Source: Haloarcula sp. H-GB4 (lineage in GTDB: Archaea > Halobacteriota > Halobacteria > Halobacteriales > Haloarculaceae). Taken from it: a DNA stretch of 64,000 nt. The notes beneath the pieces were generated by a model. The model was not told where the DNA came from, made no database searches, and saw only the letters and a program-made list of their open reading frames with translations. Of this stretch, positions 1 through 8,319 are shown in pieces. Positions within the stretch are counted from its first letter, which is position 1. Each line of letters starts with the position of its first letter. The position numbers and the translations under genes were made by a program. The DNA lies in NCBI RefSeq assembly GCF_030848575.1, contig NZ_JAVDDX010000002.1, positions 1,054,001 through 1,118,000 of the forward strand, in the 5' to 3' direction.

Positions 1-27
1 TAGAGTAGCTGTTGGCTACGTGCTGCC

Positions 28-675
28 CTATCCTTCGAAGCAGGCAACGGGATTCCCATTCTCCCACGGGTCGGGGTCTAGCGAATCGGCCCCATCGAAA
101 TCGTTCCGGGTCGTTCTGGCACGGACGGCCCGTGTCGAGCTGACATAGTACGTGACATATTGAGTTATATAGTCGAAGTCCATCCCGGGGTGAATCCGTC
201 CGGAGCCGATGTACTGCAATCGGATGACAGCCGAATTAGTTGGCCCCGGGGCGACCCAGGTACTCTGGACGGAGATGTCGAACCGCGTCAGGTAGCTATC
301 GGGCTTGCCGTCAGTCGTCATGTCAGTGTTCGCTACCATCTCGGCGTTCTGCCGGTAGGCCAGTTCGAACGCGGTGACGTACTCGACCATGCTCTGGCCC
401 GCTAGCTCCGATGGCGGCTGCCCAGGATACGCACGGGGAGCAAGCGACCCCTCGCGGTCGATTGGTTCAGCAATCGGTCTCGAAACGGCCGAACAGGACA
501 CGTTCGGGGGCGTTTCCGGAATCTGGGTTGCCCATCCAGTGGCCGGCGTCGGCGTCTCTGTGGCTGTCAACGTCTCAGTTGAGTCAGTCCCGTCGAGAGT
601 GCGACATCCGGCTGTGGAAAGCCCCACCCCACTGGTGCTGAGTGCCTTCACGAGATGACGGCGTGTTATCTCCAT
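28..675 (-). CDS. Tat-exported lipoprotein, haloarchaeal, function unknown
   Basis: About 215 residues beginning MEITRRHLVKALSTSG, followed by a lipobox-like TAGC. The twin arginine before a hydrophobic stretch and the Cys around residue 22 are what haloarchaeal Tat lipoproteins show, so the mature protein should be lipid-anchored on the outer face of the membrane. After the Cys comes a Thr/Glu/Pro-rich linker, then a folded part with many aromatic residues (YVTYYVSSTRAVRARTT). I chose the ATG at 675 because it places the RR motif at residues 5-6; a longer in-frame start at 792 would bury the signal. No catalytic motif is visible. The mature domain may be a small beta-rich sensor or binding domain, but that is a guess. 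Confidence 0.7.
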   Translation of the reverse strand: MEITRRHLVKALSTSGVGLSTAGCRTLDGTDSTETLTATETPTPATGWATQIPETPPNVSCSAVSRPIAEPIDREGSLAPRAYPGQPPSELAGQSMVEYVTAFELAYRQNAEMVANTDMTTDGKPDSYLTRFDISVQSTWVAPGPTNSAVIRLQYIGSGRIHPGMDFDYITQYVTYYVSSTRAVRARTTRNDFDGADSLDPDPWENGNPVACFEG

Positions 676-895
676 AGCACACGTGGCAGTAGCATCTCCG
701 GTAGTAAACGGTTTCAGGACGTTCAAGAACACGTTTGAGCCACCCCTCTCATTGATCTGAGTGCAACAGAGTGACCTATTCTGCTCAGTCAATCCGAAAG
801 CAAGCGGTCCCCACTGAGAGTCGAATTCCCGTTGTCAACGCTCTGGGTCGATTGACAGAGAACCGGGTGCCAGCGGCTCTACACCTCCTCCTGTG

Positions 896-1612
896 TTACT
901 GGTCCGGATCGAGCAGTTTCGCTTCTGCTTTCCGGAGGTGTTCGAGCAGCGTCGTCTTCGAAACGCCAAGTTTCGATGCGAGTTCGCGCGTCGAGATACC
1001 CCGTGGCCACGCGTAGTAGTCCTCCTGTCGGGCAAGTTCGAACGCCTCGCGCTGGCTGTCCGAAAGCCGGTCCATCCGCCGGAGTTGCTTCGGATTGCCG
1101 CCGCCAGCGGATGTGATTCGTGTGACTTCGATATCGGCCGACTGCTCCTCGCGGATCTCGTCGAGAAGTGACTCGGCTTCGTCGCGGGAGTCCGGGAAGA
1201 ACACCGGCCAGTGCTCGCGACCGTGCCGGACCCGAACCGGATCGTTGTGGATGAACCCCCGCGAGAGCAGGCTGTCGCTGATGGTGTTGTCCGGGTCGTA
1301 CTCGACGAACAATTCACGGGTCGTGTTCCCCGGCGACGAGCCTGTGCCGGTCGCGCCGTGGCGCTCGCGCAACTCCAGCACAGAGTCGGTCAGTGACGAG
1401 TCGCGAGTCGCATCGATGAGAGCCTCAACGTCGCTAATACTGTCGGCGTATGCGGTGAACAGGCCCTTCACGCTACCGTTCTGTGTGTTGTACACGCCGT
1501 GGGCCAGTAGCCCAGCCGCCGTCTTGTCGGTGACTTCGAGCGTCCAGCAGTCCGGATGCCAGATGCTCAGGGTAAGCTGGAGTCCCCCGTGTTGTGATTG
1601 TGCGTTACTCAT
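896..1612 (-). CDS. Bat-type transcriptional regulator with C-terminal HTH_10 domain
   Basis: 238 residues. The C-terminal 60 residues (LSDSQREAFELARQEDYYAWPRG... then LASKLGVSKTTLLEHLRKAE) are the classic HTH_10 helix-turn-helix of the bacterio-opsin activator family. The N-terminal part resembles the ligand-sensing region common in this family, with no obvious PAS or GAF signature. It is transcribed divergently from the aldehyde dehydrogenase at 1803, with 190 bp between them carrying an inverted repeat, so regulation of that gene is a natural inference. A TATA-like CTTTATTTGC on the minus strand near 1663-1672 could serve this gene. Target and effector are unknown. Confidence 0.85.
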   Translation of the reverse strand: MSNAQSQHGGLQLTLSIWHPDCWTLEVTDKTAAGLLAHGVYNTQNGSVKGLFTAYADSISDVEALIDATRDSSLTDSVLELRERHGATGTGSSPGNTTRELFVEYDPDNTISDSLLSRGFIHNDPVRVRHGREHWPVFFPDSRDEAESLLDEIREEQSADIEVTRITSAGGGNPKQLRRMDRLSDSQREAFELARQEDYYAWPRGISTRELASKLGVSKTTLLEHLRKAEAKLLDPDQ

Positions 1613-1712
1613 ACTGAGCGCCCTCCGTATGAAGGGATGCTAGGGATAGCCACGATGTGGATGCAAATAAAGGTGCGGTTCATAAGGGGAACACCGACCA
1701 TGGGAGATAATG

Positions 1713-1736
1713 CCTGATTATGTATGACATATCAGG
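1713..1736. promoter_or_regulatory. Imperfect inverted repeat between HTH regulator and aldehyde dehydrogenase
   Basis: CCTGATTATGT at 1713-1723 faces ACATATCAGG at 1727-1736 across an ATG spacer; the arms match except for one extra T. The arms can be extended outward with small gaps (ATAATG on the left, TTATT on the right). The element is bracketed by two copies of GACCATGG, at 1696-1703 and 1754-1761. This looks like an operator for a dimeric regulator controlling one or both divergent genes. A possible TATA-like element CATATTGG (about 1771-1778) lies 25-32 nt upstream of the dehydrogenase ATG. Confidence 0.5.
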
Positions 1737-1802
1737 TTATTGCCGTCCCCCCTGACCATGGACGGTGGAACATATTGGTAGGGGACGCGTACAGTACCTA
1801 TC

Positions 1803-3326
1803 ATGAGTACAGACGACTCACGTCGACACTACATCGACGGTGAATGGACGACAGGCACCGGCGACGAAACGTTCACAAGTCAGAACCCGGCCACCGGCGA
1901 GGCACTCGCCTCGTTCCACCGCGGAACCGAGGCCGATGTCGACCGCGCACTGGCCGCGGCAGAGGACGCCTACGACGAGTGGCGCTCGCTCTCGCACATC
2001 GACCGCGCGGAATACCTCTGGGACATCTATCACGAACTGCGTGACCGCCACGAGGAACTCGGCGAAATCGTCACCATGGAATGTGGTAAGGAGATCAGCG
2101 AAGGGCTGGCCGACGTCACCGAGTCCTGGCATATGGTCGAGTGGGCCGCTGGCAACGCCCGCCACCCCCACGGCGACGTGGTACCGTCGGAAATCGCCAG
2201 CAAGGACGCCTATATGCGGCGCAAGCCGAAGGGCGTCGTCGGCTGTATCACCCCGTGGAACTTCCCGGTCGCCATCCCGTTCTGGCACCTCGCAGTGACA
2301 CTGGTCGAGGGCAACACCGTCGTCTGGAAGCCCGCCGAACAGACCCCGTGGTGTGCCCACATCATCGCTGAGATGTTCGAAGACTCGGGCATCCCGGACG
2401 GCGTGTTCAACCTCGTGCAGGGCTACGGCGACGCCGGCAACGCTATCGTCGAGGACGACCGCGTCGAGACGGTCCTCTTTACCGGGAGCGCCGAAGTCGG
2501 TCACAAGATCGCCTCCAAGGTCGGTGGCGAGCCCGGCAAGATCGCCGCCTGCGAGATGGGCGGGAAGAACGCCGTCATCGTCACGGAGGAAGCCGACCTC
2601 GACATCGCCGTTCACTCGGCAGTGATGTCTAGCTTCAAGACGACCGGCCAGCGCTGTGTCTCCTCAGAGCGCCTCATCGTCCACGAAGACCTCTACGACG
2701 AATTCAAGGAACGGTTTGTCGACGTTGCCGAGGACATCGCCGTCGGCGACCCACTGGAGGAAGACACCTTCATGGGGCCGCTCATCGAGGACGACCAAGT
2801 CGAGAAATTCAAGCGCTACAACGACCTCGCCCGTGAGGAGGGCGCGAACGTGCTCGTCGACCGCGCCGACCTCGGTGCCGAGGAGATTCCCGATGGCCAC
2901 GAGGAGGGCCACTGGGTCGGCCCGTTCGTCTACGAAGTCGACTACGACGAGGACCTGCGGTGCATCAACGAGGAAGTGTTCGGTCCCCACGTCGCGCTAC
3001 TTGAGTACTCGGGTGACTTCGACAAGGCGCTGGAGATGCACAACAGCGTCGACTACGGCCTCGCCGGCGCCATCATCTCCGAGGACTACCGCCAGATCAA
3101 CCAGTTCCGCGACGAGGCGGAAATCGGGCTCGCCTACGGCAACCTCCCGTGTATCGGTGCGGAAGTCCACCTGCCCTTCGGCGGCGTCAAGAAGTCCGGC
3201 AACGGCCTCCCGAGCGGCCGCGAGGTCATCGAGGCTGTCACCGAGCGCACCGCCTGGACGCTGAACAACTCCAAGGACATCGAGATGGCACAGGGTCTGT
3301 CGGCGGACATCATCACCGATGAGTAA
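1803..3326 (+). CDS. NAD(P)-dependent aldehyde dehydrogenase
   Basis: 507 residues, full length for the ALDH superfamily. Visible motifs in order: PWNFPVAIPF (oxyanion Asn154), FTGSAEVG at about 227-234 (nucleotide binding), EMGGKN with the general-base Glu at 251, and TGQRC with the nucleophile Cys at 285. It oxidises an aldehyde to the carboxylate in the cytoplasm. The GQRC context and the highly acidic surface resemble the broad ALDH7/KGSADH-like haloarchaeal proteins; the substrate (sugar-derived semialdehyde, amino-acid semialdehyde or other) cannot be read from sequence. The last codons overlap a small zinc-ribbon gene starting at 3319. Divergent HTH regulator upstream. Confidence 0.93.
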   Translation: MSTDDSRRHYIDGEWTTGTGDETFTSQNPATGEALASFHRGTEADVDRALAAAEDAYDEWRSLSHIDRAEYLWDIYHELRDRHEELGEIVTMECGKEISEGLADVTESWHMVEWAAGNARHPHGDVVPSEIASKDAYMRRKPKGVVGCITPWNFPVAIPFWHLAVTLVEGNTVVWKPAEQTPWCAHIIAEMFEDSGIPDGVFNLVQGYGDAGNAIVEDDRVETVLFTGSAEVGHKIASKVGGEPGKIAACEMGGKNAVIVTEEADLDIAVHSAVMSSFKTTGQRCVSSERLIVHEDLYDEFKERFVDVAEDIAVGDPLEEDTFMGPLIEDDQVEKFKRYNDLAREEGANVLVDRADLGAEEIPDGHEEGHWVGPFVYEVDYDEDLRCINEEVFGPHVALLEYSGDFDKALEMHNSVDYGLAGAIISEDYRQINQFRDEAEIGLAYGNLPCIGAEVHLPFGGVKKSGNGLPSGREVIEAVTERTAWTLNNSKDIEMAQGLSADIITDE

Positions 3327-3447
3327 GTCCGTCCAGTCGCCGGAGATCGGTTCCATCTGCCCGCGCTGTCGCGGCGAGACGACGACGGCGAAAGGCATCG
3401 AGACCTGCACCGACTGCTCGTGGGTCGGCTGCCTCGGCGCTGACTGA
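3319..3447 (+). CDS. 42-aa CPxCG-type zinc-ribbon microprotein
   Basis: Starts with ATG inside the last three codons of the aldehyde dehydrogenase (8-bp overlap in a different frame) and encodes 42 residues with two zinc knuckles: ICPRCRGE around Cys14/Cys17 and CTDCSW at Cys30/Cys33, followed by VGCLGAD. Small proteins of this kind are a recognised and abundant class in haloarchaea, some with roles in stress or biofilm behaviour. The translational overlap implies co-expression with the dehydrogenase. Function unknown; it might act as a nucleic-acid or protein binding module. Too short for most automatic gene calls. Confidence 0.75.
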   Translation: MSKSVQSPEIGSICPRCRGETTTAKGIETCTDCSWVGCLGAD

Positions 3448-3538
3448 CGCGACGACCGCGGTTTTCTATACGGCCCCAGCGTCTGTCCCACGCCGTGACG
3501 GGGGCCACGGACCGGGTTCATGGTCCAACTTTTCCAAA

Positions 3539-3547
3539 CCTTAAACC
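3539..3547 (+). promoter_or_regulatory. TATA-like element of eIF1A gene
   Basis: CCTTAAACC centred about 27 nt upstream of the eIF1A ATG at 3570, which fits a leaderless or near-leaderless haloarchaeal transcript. Confidence 0.5.
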
Positions 3548-3569
3548 TCTCCCCGTCGAAGTACCGAAT

Positions 3570-3857
3570 ATGAGCGACAACGACAGCAGAAAGAACCTGC
3601 GGATGCCGGAAGAGGACGAGGTGTTCGCCGTCGTCATGGACATGCTTGGCGCGAACCGCGTCAAGGTACGCTGTATGGACGGCGTCGAGCGCACAGCCCG
3701 GATTCCGGGCAAGATGCAAAAGCGGATCTGGATACGCGAGGACGACGTGGTCCTCGTCGAACCCTGGGACTGGCAGGACGAGAAAGCCGACATCACGTGG
3801 CGCTATGAGAAACAGGATGCCGACCAGCTACGCGAGGAGGGACATATCCAGGAGTAG
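3570..3857 (+). CDS. eif1A: Translation initiation factor eIF1A
   Basis: 95 residues beginning [16 protein letters not shown]. The S1-like OB fold is recognisable: [21 protein letters not shown], then [26 protein letters not shown], ending in the DITWRY segment typical of archaeal eIF1A. It binds the ribosomal A site and assists start-codon selection. The ATG at 3570 was preferred over an upstream in-frame start because the family N-terminus is short and basic and a TATA-like box sits at the right distance. Followed after 42 bp by rio1, a conserved archaeal neighbourhood. Confidence 0.95.
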   Translation: MSDNDSRKNLRMPEEDEVFAVVMDMLGANRVKVRCMDGVERTARIPGKMQKRIWIREDDVVLVEPWDWQDEKADITWRYEKQDADQLREEGHIQE

Positions 3858-3870
3858 CCTGATTATGTAT
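3857..3870 (+). promoter_or_regulatory. TATA-containing element upstream of rio1
   Basis: GCCTGATTATGTAT lies 30-43 nt before the GTG start of rio1. The AT-rich core can act as TATA box for a nearly leaderless transcript. The same 14 bases occur inside the inverted repeat at 1712-1725. Confidence 0.4.
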
Positions 3871-3899
3871 CTGGCTGCGCGCTCGACGGAGGCACAAGC

Positions 3900-4835
3900 G
3901 TGACAGAGGGGCAGTTCGGCCTGCTCGATACGGACGACGTCGACTCACCGGGTGACGAGTGGGAAGAGGTCGACGTTTCCGACACGGAAGCCGACCGCAT
4001 CGCCCGCAAACGGGACCGCGAGTTCAGCGAGTTCCGTGAGCGCATCAAGGACGCTGACCAGTTCAAAGTCGAGGCCAGCGTTTTCGACGACGCGACCTAC
4101 GGCGCACTGTACAAGCTCGTGCAGGACGGCCACATCGACGCCTTCGGCGGGCCGATCTCGACCGGCAAGGAAGCCAACGTCTACACGGCCCTATCGGGCG
4201 AGACAGAGGTCGCCGTCAAGGTGTACCGCATCAACGCCTCCGATTTCAAGGATATGCGGAGCTATCTCGACGGCGACCCCCGCTTCGAAGGGATCGGCTC
4301 GGACAAGAAGAAGGTCGTCACCGCGTGGGTCCGCAAGGAATCGTCGAACCTCAAGCGTGCCCGTCGGGCCGGCGTTCGGACGCCGGAGCCCATCGCCGTC
4401 GAGCGGAACGTCCTCGTGATGGAGTATCTCGGGACCGAGGAAGGCCGTAGCAAGCGTCTCAGTGAGGTCCACATCGAGAACCCCGAGACAGCCTACGAGG
4501 TCGTCAAGGAGTACACCCGCCGGCTGTACGACGCCGGCCTCGTCCACGGCGACCTCTCTGAGTACAACATCGTCTTCCACGAGGGTCAGCTGTATATCAT
4601 CGACCTCGGGCAAGCGGTGACCATCCACCATCCTAACGCCGACGACTTTCTGGAACGGGACTGCCGCAACGTCGCGAACTTCTTCGCTAGGCAAGGCGTC
4701 GACGCCACGCCAGAGGAACTGCTCGCGTACGTCCGAGAGTACGCGACGCCGAAAGACAAGGCCGACACCGCGCCGGGGAGCAACGATGACGCCGTTCCGC
4801 AAGGAACACCGGCCGACCGTCGCGACGACGAGTAG
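3900..4835 (+). CDS. rio1: Rio1-family atypical serine/threonine protein kinase
   Basis: 311 residues from a GTG start. The RIO P-loop STGKEANVY is at 87-95, the ATP-contacting Lys at 107 (AVKVYR), the catalytic loop HGDLSEYN with Asp218, and the metal-binding IDLGQA with Asp235. Rio1 is an ATPase/kinase of late small-subunit ribosome maturation in Archaea and eukaryotes. The C-terminal 30 residues are an acidic, Asp-rich tail (NDDAVPQGT...). It follows eIF1A closely; the KH-domain (Dim2-like) partner that commonly sits next to it in Archaea is here 2.8 kb downstream. Confidence 0.95.
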   Translation: MTEGQFGLLDTDDVDSPGDEWEEVDVSDTEADRIARKRDREFSEFRERIKDADQFKVEASVFDDATYGALYKLVQDGHIDAFGGPISTGKEANVYTALSGETEVAVKVYRINASDFKDMRSYLDGDPRFEGIGSDKKKVVTAWVRKESSNLKRARRAGVRTPEPIAVERNVLVMEYLGTEEGRSKRLSEVHIENPETAYEVVKEYTRRLYDAGLVHGDLSEYNIVFHEGQLYIIDLGQAVTIHHPNADDFLERDCRNVANFFARQGVDATPEELLAYVREYATPKDKADTAPGSNDDAVPQGTPADRRDDE

Positions 4836-5110
4836 TCACCATCGTTCTGCTCGCATGGAGAGATTTTTGCAAGTGAGAACGTGTTTCCGTGGCTATAGGT
4901 GAAGTGCGATTAGTACCAGTCATGCCGACGGTTTCTGGAGAGATATCCACAGTACTGCGCGTCTTTCACCCGGTTTCTCACAACTCATTTGATTGTGAAA
5001 ACCACAGTGCGTAAACTGTTAGCTCTTGAATATATCAGCATGAGTTGCGTGTCACAGTGCTTTTCATGCTGGCTGAGTCGCCATTGGCCTAGCCCAAGTA
5101 GGTGCGACTG

Positions 5111-6160
5111 ATGGACACCGACCCAGCAGACAGCAGTTCGGACCAGCAGACAGCACACAGCGGCGACTCGGTGTCTGAGCGCCTCATCGAGGGACTGTCT
5201 TCGCATGCTGTGTTCATGCTCGATACAGATGGTACCATTACGACGTGGCCCGAGCCAGCAGCGTCGCTGTACGGCTACGACCGGGTCGCGACGGTCGGCC
5301 AGCACGTCGACATGCTGTTTGCCGACCCTGAGGAGATAGAGACAACCGTTGAGTCACTGCTGACGGAGGCGGCTGACGGCCCCGTCGAGACACAGCACTG
5401 GCACCGGCAGGCTGATGGGTCCGTGTTCTGGGCAACCCTCTCGCTCTCGCCGCTCGGGGACGGAGACCCGGAGGGGTTCGTCGCAGTCAGCCAGGATACC
5501 ACCGAGAAACACCAGTACGACAAGATGCTCGAACGCCAGAACGATCGGCTCAAGGAGTTCACCGACATCCTCGCTCACGACCTGAAGAGTCCACTCAGTG
5601 TTATCTCCTCACGGGTACATCTGGCCCGCGAAACCGGTGACGAGGAACACCTCGACGCGCTCGAAGAAACAAGCGACAGGATGGCCCGCCTCGTCGACGA
5701 CCTGCTCCGTGTTGCCAAGCAGGGAAACGTCGTCACCGACCCAGAGACAACGAACGTACGGGCCGTTGTTGACACCGCCTGGGAGGGGAGCGGCGAAAGC
5801 ACCGACCGAGCCACGCTCCATTACGCGGATATCGGCGCAGTGAGCGCAGACGCCGACCGCCTCATCGAACTGTTCGAGAACCTCTTTCAGAACAGCATTC
5901 GACACGGCGATGGGGCCGTTATCGTCCGCGTCGGTCCGCTTGAGAACGGCTTCTACGTCGAAGACGACGGCCCGGGGATCCCAGCAGAAATCAAGGACGA
6001 TGTGTTCGACCATGGATTCACCACTGCCGAGGACGGGAGTGGCTACGGACTCTCTATTGTCCGAACCATCGCAGGCGCACACGGGTGGGACATCCTCGTC
6101 ACCGACAGCAACATGGGCGGGGCACGGTTCGAAGTCACCGGTGTCGAGTTTCTGGGCTGA
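5111..6160 (+). CDS. PAS-domain sensor histidine kinase, soluble
   Basis: 349 residues. N-terminal PAS domain at about 22-135 (AVFMLDTDGTITTWPEPAAS), HisKA H-box FTDILAHDLKSPL with phospho-acceptor His156, and a HATPase_c domain with N-box ENLFQNSIRHGDG, G1 DDGPGIP and G2 GYGLSIVR. No membrane segment, so it senses a cytoplasmic or membrane-diffusible signal. I preferred the ATG at 5111 over a GTG at 5102. No response regulator is adjacent, as is common for haloarchaeal kinases. It lies between rio1 and the KH gene together with the next gene, and the 275-bp upstream region is AT-richer than its surroundings (TATA-like GAATATATC near 5027), suggesting later insertion. Confidence 0.9.
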   Translation: MDTDPADSSSDQQTAHSGDSVSERLIEGLSSHAVFMLDTDGTITTWPEPAASLYGYDRVATVGQHVDMLFADPEEIETTVESLLTEAADGPVETQHWHRQADGSVFWATLSLSPLGDGDPEGFVAVSQDTTEKHQYDKMLERQNDRLKEFTDILAHDLKSPLSVISSRVHLARETGDEEHLDALEETSDRMARLVDDLLRVAKQGNVVTDPETTNVRAVVDTAWEGSGESTDRATLHYADIGAVSADADRLIELFENLFQNSIRHGDGAVIVRVGPLENGFYVEDDGPGIPAEIKDDVFDHGFTTAEDGSGYGLSIVRTIAGAHGWDILVTDSNMGGARFEVTGVEFLG

Positions 6161-6304
6161 CAGCGGGATCGGCAGACCGCTGTTCCGGTGCGGTGTCCGG
6201 TCCCCGCTTCACTCGTCTATTGTGGACGAGACCCCCCGTTCGAGCGTTCTCCTCGTGGGTGAGTATCCCACAGAAGCAGAAGAACAATAACCGATGGGGC
6301 AGTG

Positions 6305-7525
6305 ATGCCCAACGACGAGAGACCGCCACGGCTACACGACCCCCGCCATCCACCCATGGGACGCCCTCCAACCCCCACGACCGGACAGATAGTGCCGCTC
6401 GTTGTCCTGCTCGGGATAGCCGCCCTTGTTGCCGTCTCCGGAGTCGCCACCGGCTTCAGCAACGCGGTACCCAATGAGACACACTCGGGGAGTACCACAC
6501 ACAGCCACGCCACCACAACCGAGGCAGCGACGCCACAGCCAGCGTGTTCGGTGCAAGACGAGCACCCAGACATGCCGGATACAGGCTCGGCATCCCACTA
6601 TATCGATGGACTTGGAGCCGCATCGACAACCAACTGGACCGCCGGTGAAACCCTGCGTATCGGCGCAGACGGGGACTGTTCGCTCGGCGTCCGTGCCAAC
6701 GACACCGCGACACTGACCGCGGCGACAGTCAACACCAGTCAGGGGACTGTGACCGGTGTCGTCGACGTGGGTCGCGGCGGAGCGTTTCGGGTTGTCGAGC
6801 GCCCTGACGGAAACACCACAGCGTCAGTCTCCATCCGGAATGTCGGCCGGGAAAATAACGACCGTGTCGACATTGTCTCGACGAACGAGAGCGGAACAAT
6901 GGTGACTTCCGAGCGCGTCACAGCTCCTACCGGTCGGTTCTTCGTGGTCGAAATCCAGTGGTATCCAAACGGGACCGCACAGGTCGCGCTGTGGGATACT
7001 GACCGGCAGCGCCAGCAACGCGTGACCAGAACGGTTTCGACCAGCGCTGAAACCTCCTTCTGGCAAGTCCAGCTCGACGGCCGGGCGTATCTCGACGAAA
7101 TCGCAGTTGGGTCCCACAACACGGAGCCGGCCGACACCGGGGAGGCTGACAACGGAGAGGCTGACACCGAAGACAGCGAGCAGTCAGCAGCAACGCCCGT
7201 CCAGTCCACAGCCTCAGCGGCGCAGAGTGATGAAACAGGGACACCGGAAACCTTCAGTTACAATGTCGGGCCCGAGGAAAGCGAGCCCGAAGAATCCCAG
7301 TCCGGCCTCTTTTTGGGTCCACTCATAGCGATAGGTGGGGCACTCATGTACCGGTATGCATACGGTGTCACGAAGTTCAACGAACAGATGGACGCCATCG
7401 GGAGCACAACCCGCTCCGGCGAGGTCGAACCCGCCGACTGGAACGTCGTGCTTACGAAACTGGTCGGTGCGGCCGGGAGTATATTCGGCCTCATCTGGTT
7501 TCTCACCACGGTATTTGATGGCTGA
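6305..7525 (+). CDS. Membrane-anchored extracellular protein, possible LamG-like fold
   Basis: 406 residues. A proline-rich N-terminus leads into one hydrophobic segment (IVPLVVLLGIAALVAVSGVA, about 28-47), then about 250 residues rich in Asn/Thr/Asp with several N-x-S/T sequons, a low-complexity Glu/Asp/Ala linker, and two C-terminal hydrophobic segments (LFLGPLIAIGGALMYRY; AGSIFGLIWFLTTVF). The stretch FFVVEIQWYPNGTAQVALWD resembles strands of concanavalin/LamG jelly-roll domains. I do not recognise the family. Topology suggests an external binding domain held at both ends. It follows the histidine kinase by 144 bp on the same strand, so a sensory pairing is possible but unproven. Confidence 0.75.
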   Translation: MPNDERPPRLHDPRHPPMGRPPTPTTGQIVPLVVLLGIAALVAVSGVATGFSNAVPNETHSGSTTHSHATTTEAATPQPACSVQDEHPDMPDTGSASHYIDGLGAASTTNWTAGETLRIGADGDCSLGVRANDTATLTAATVNTSQGTVTGVVDVGRGGAFRVVERPDGNTTASVSIRNVGRENNDRVDIVSTNESGTMVTSERVTAPTGRFFVVEIQWYPNGTAQVALWDTDRQRQQRVTRTVSTSAETSFWQVQLDGRAYLDEIAVGSHNTEPADTGEADNGEADTEDSEQSAATPVQSTASAAQSDETGTPETFSYNVGPEESEPEESQSGLFLGPLIAIGGALMYRYAYGVTKFNEQMDAIGSTTRSGEVEPADWNVVLTKLVGAAGSIFGLIWFLTTVFDG

Positions 7526-7605
7526 CCGGCCACACCTCGCCGTGTAGTCTGCAGTCCGAACCGGCCGACGGTGAGGTACGGTGCCGAAGGCTCCGGACGC
7601 CGAAG

Positions 7606-7613
7606 TTTTAAAC
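7606..7613 (+). promoter_or_regulatory. TATA-like element of the KH-domain gene
   Basis: TTTTAAAC 31-38 nt upstream of the ATG at 7644; a GAGAGGT at 7631-7637 may act as ribosome-binding site. The KH gene therefore appears to have its own promoter rather than depending on rio1. Confidence 0.45.
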
Positions 7614-7643
7614 AGGCAGACCCTCCTACAGAGAGGTATACTT

Positions 7644-8192
7644 ATGCAACACGTGAAGATTCCGCAGGACCGTATCGGTGTGTTGATCGGCGAGGGCGGT
7701 GAGACCATGCGCGAAATCGAGTCGCGCGCAGAAGTCCGGCTGGATATCGATTCCGAGGACGGCACGGTGAAAGTCGAGTCCGTCGGCGATCCCGTGACGG
7801 CGCTGAAAGGCCCCGACATCGTGAAGGCCATCGGCCGCGGATTTGCGCCCGACGACGCGCTGGCGCTGCTTGAAGACGACATGATGATGTTCGAACTCAT
7901 CGACATCGAGGCCGCCTCCCGCAACAAGAACGACTTCCGACGCCAGAAGGGTCGTCTCATCGGCGAGGGCGGCCGGACGCGGGAGCTCATGCAGGAACTC
8001 TCCGGCGCCGCCGTGGTCATCTACGGGTCGACGCTTGGGATCATCGGCGGCCCCGAACAGGTCGACGCCGTGCGAGAAGCCGCCGAGATGATTCTTGACG
8101 GCGCGCCCCACGGCTCCGTCTACTCGTTCCTCGAACGCAAACACAACGAGATGAAGCACAAAGGCCTCGAATATCACCAGTTCACCGGGTAA
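7644..8192 (+). CDS. KH-domain ribosome-biogenesis protein (Dim2/Krr1-like)
   Basis: 182 residues with two type I KH domains: the first with IPQDRIGVLIGEGGETMREI, the second with KGRLIGEGGRTRELMQEL. Each shows the GxxG loop that contacts single-stranded RNA. Archaeal Dim2-like proteins bind pre-16S rRNA near its 3' end and partner with Rio1 and eIF1A-type factors. ATG 7644 gives the canonical MQHVKIPQDRIG start. Elsewhere in haloarchaea this gene usually directly follows rio1; here a kinase and a membrane protein intervene. Confidence 0.93.
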   Translation: MQHVKIPQDRIGVLIGEGGETMREIESRAEVRLDIDSEDGTVKVESVGDPVTALKGPDIVKAIGRGFAPDDALALLEDDMMMFELIDIEAASRNKNDFRRQKGRLIGEGGRTRELMQELSGAAVVIYGSTLGIIGGPEQVDAVREAAEMILDGAPHGSVYSFLERKHNEMKHKGLEYHQFTG

Positions 8193-8319
8193 TTCCGGTA
8201 GTTCGACTGCGTGACTGGCGCTTGCGCCTCACGGCGACAGTATAAGCACGTACGGTTGCCGTCAGGTCCCATCAGGGGCGCACCACACCGTTTTGCCGGC
8301 ACAGGCTCTACGAGGAGGT

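Noticed and set aside
1818..2615. 265-codon minus-strand open frame opposite the aldehyde dehydrogenase
   Set aside because: High-GC shadow frame: its translation is arginine/valine/glycine-rich with no domain, and the sense frame has full ALDH motifs.
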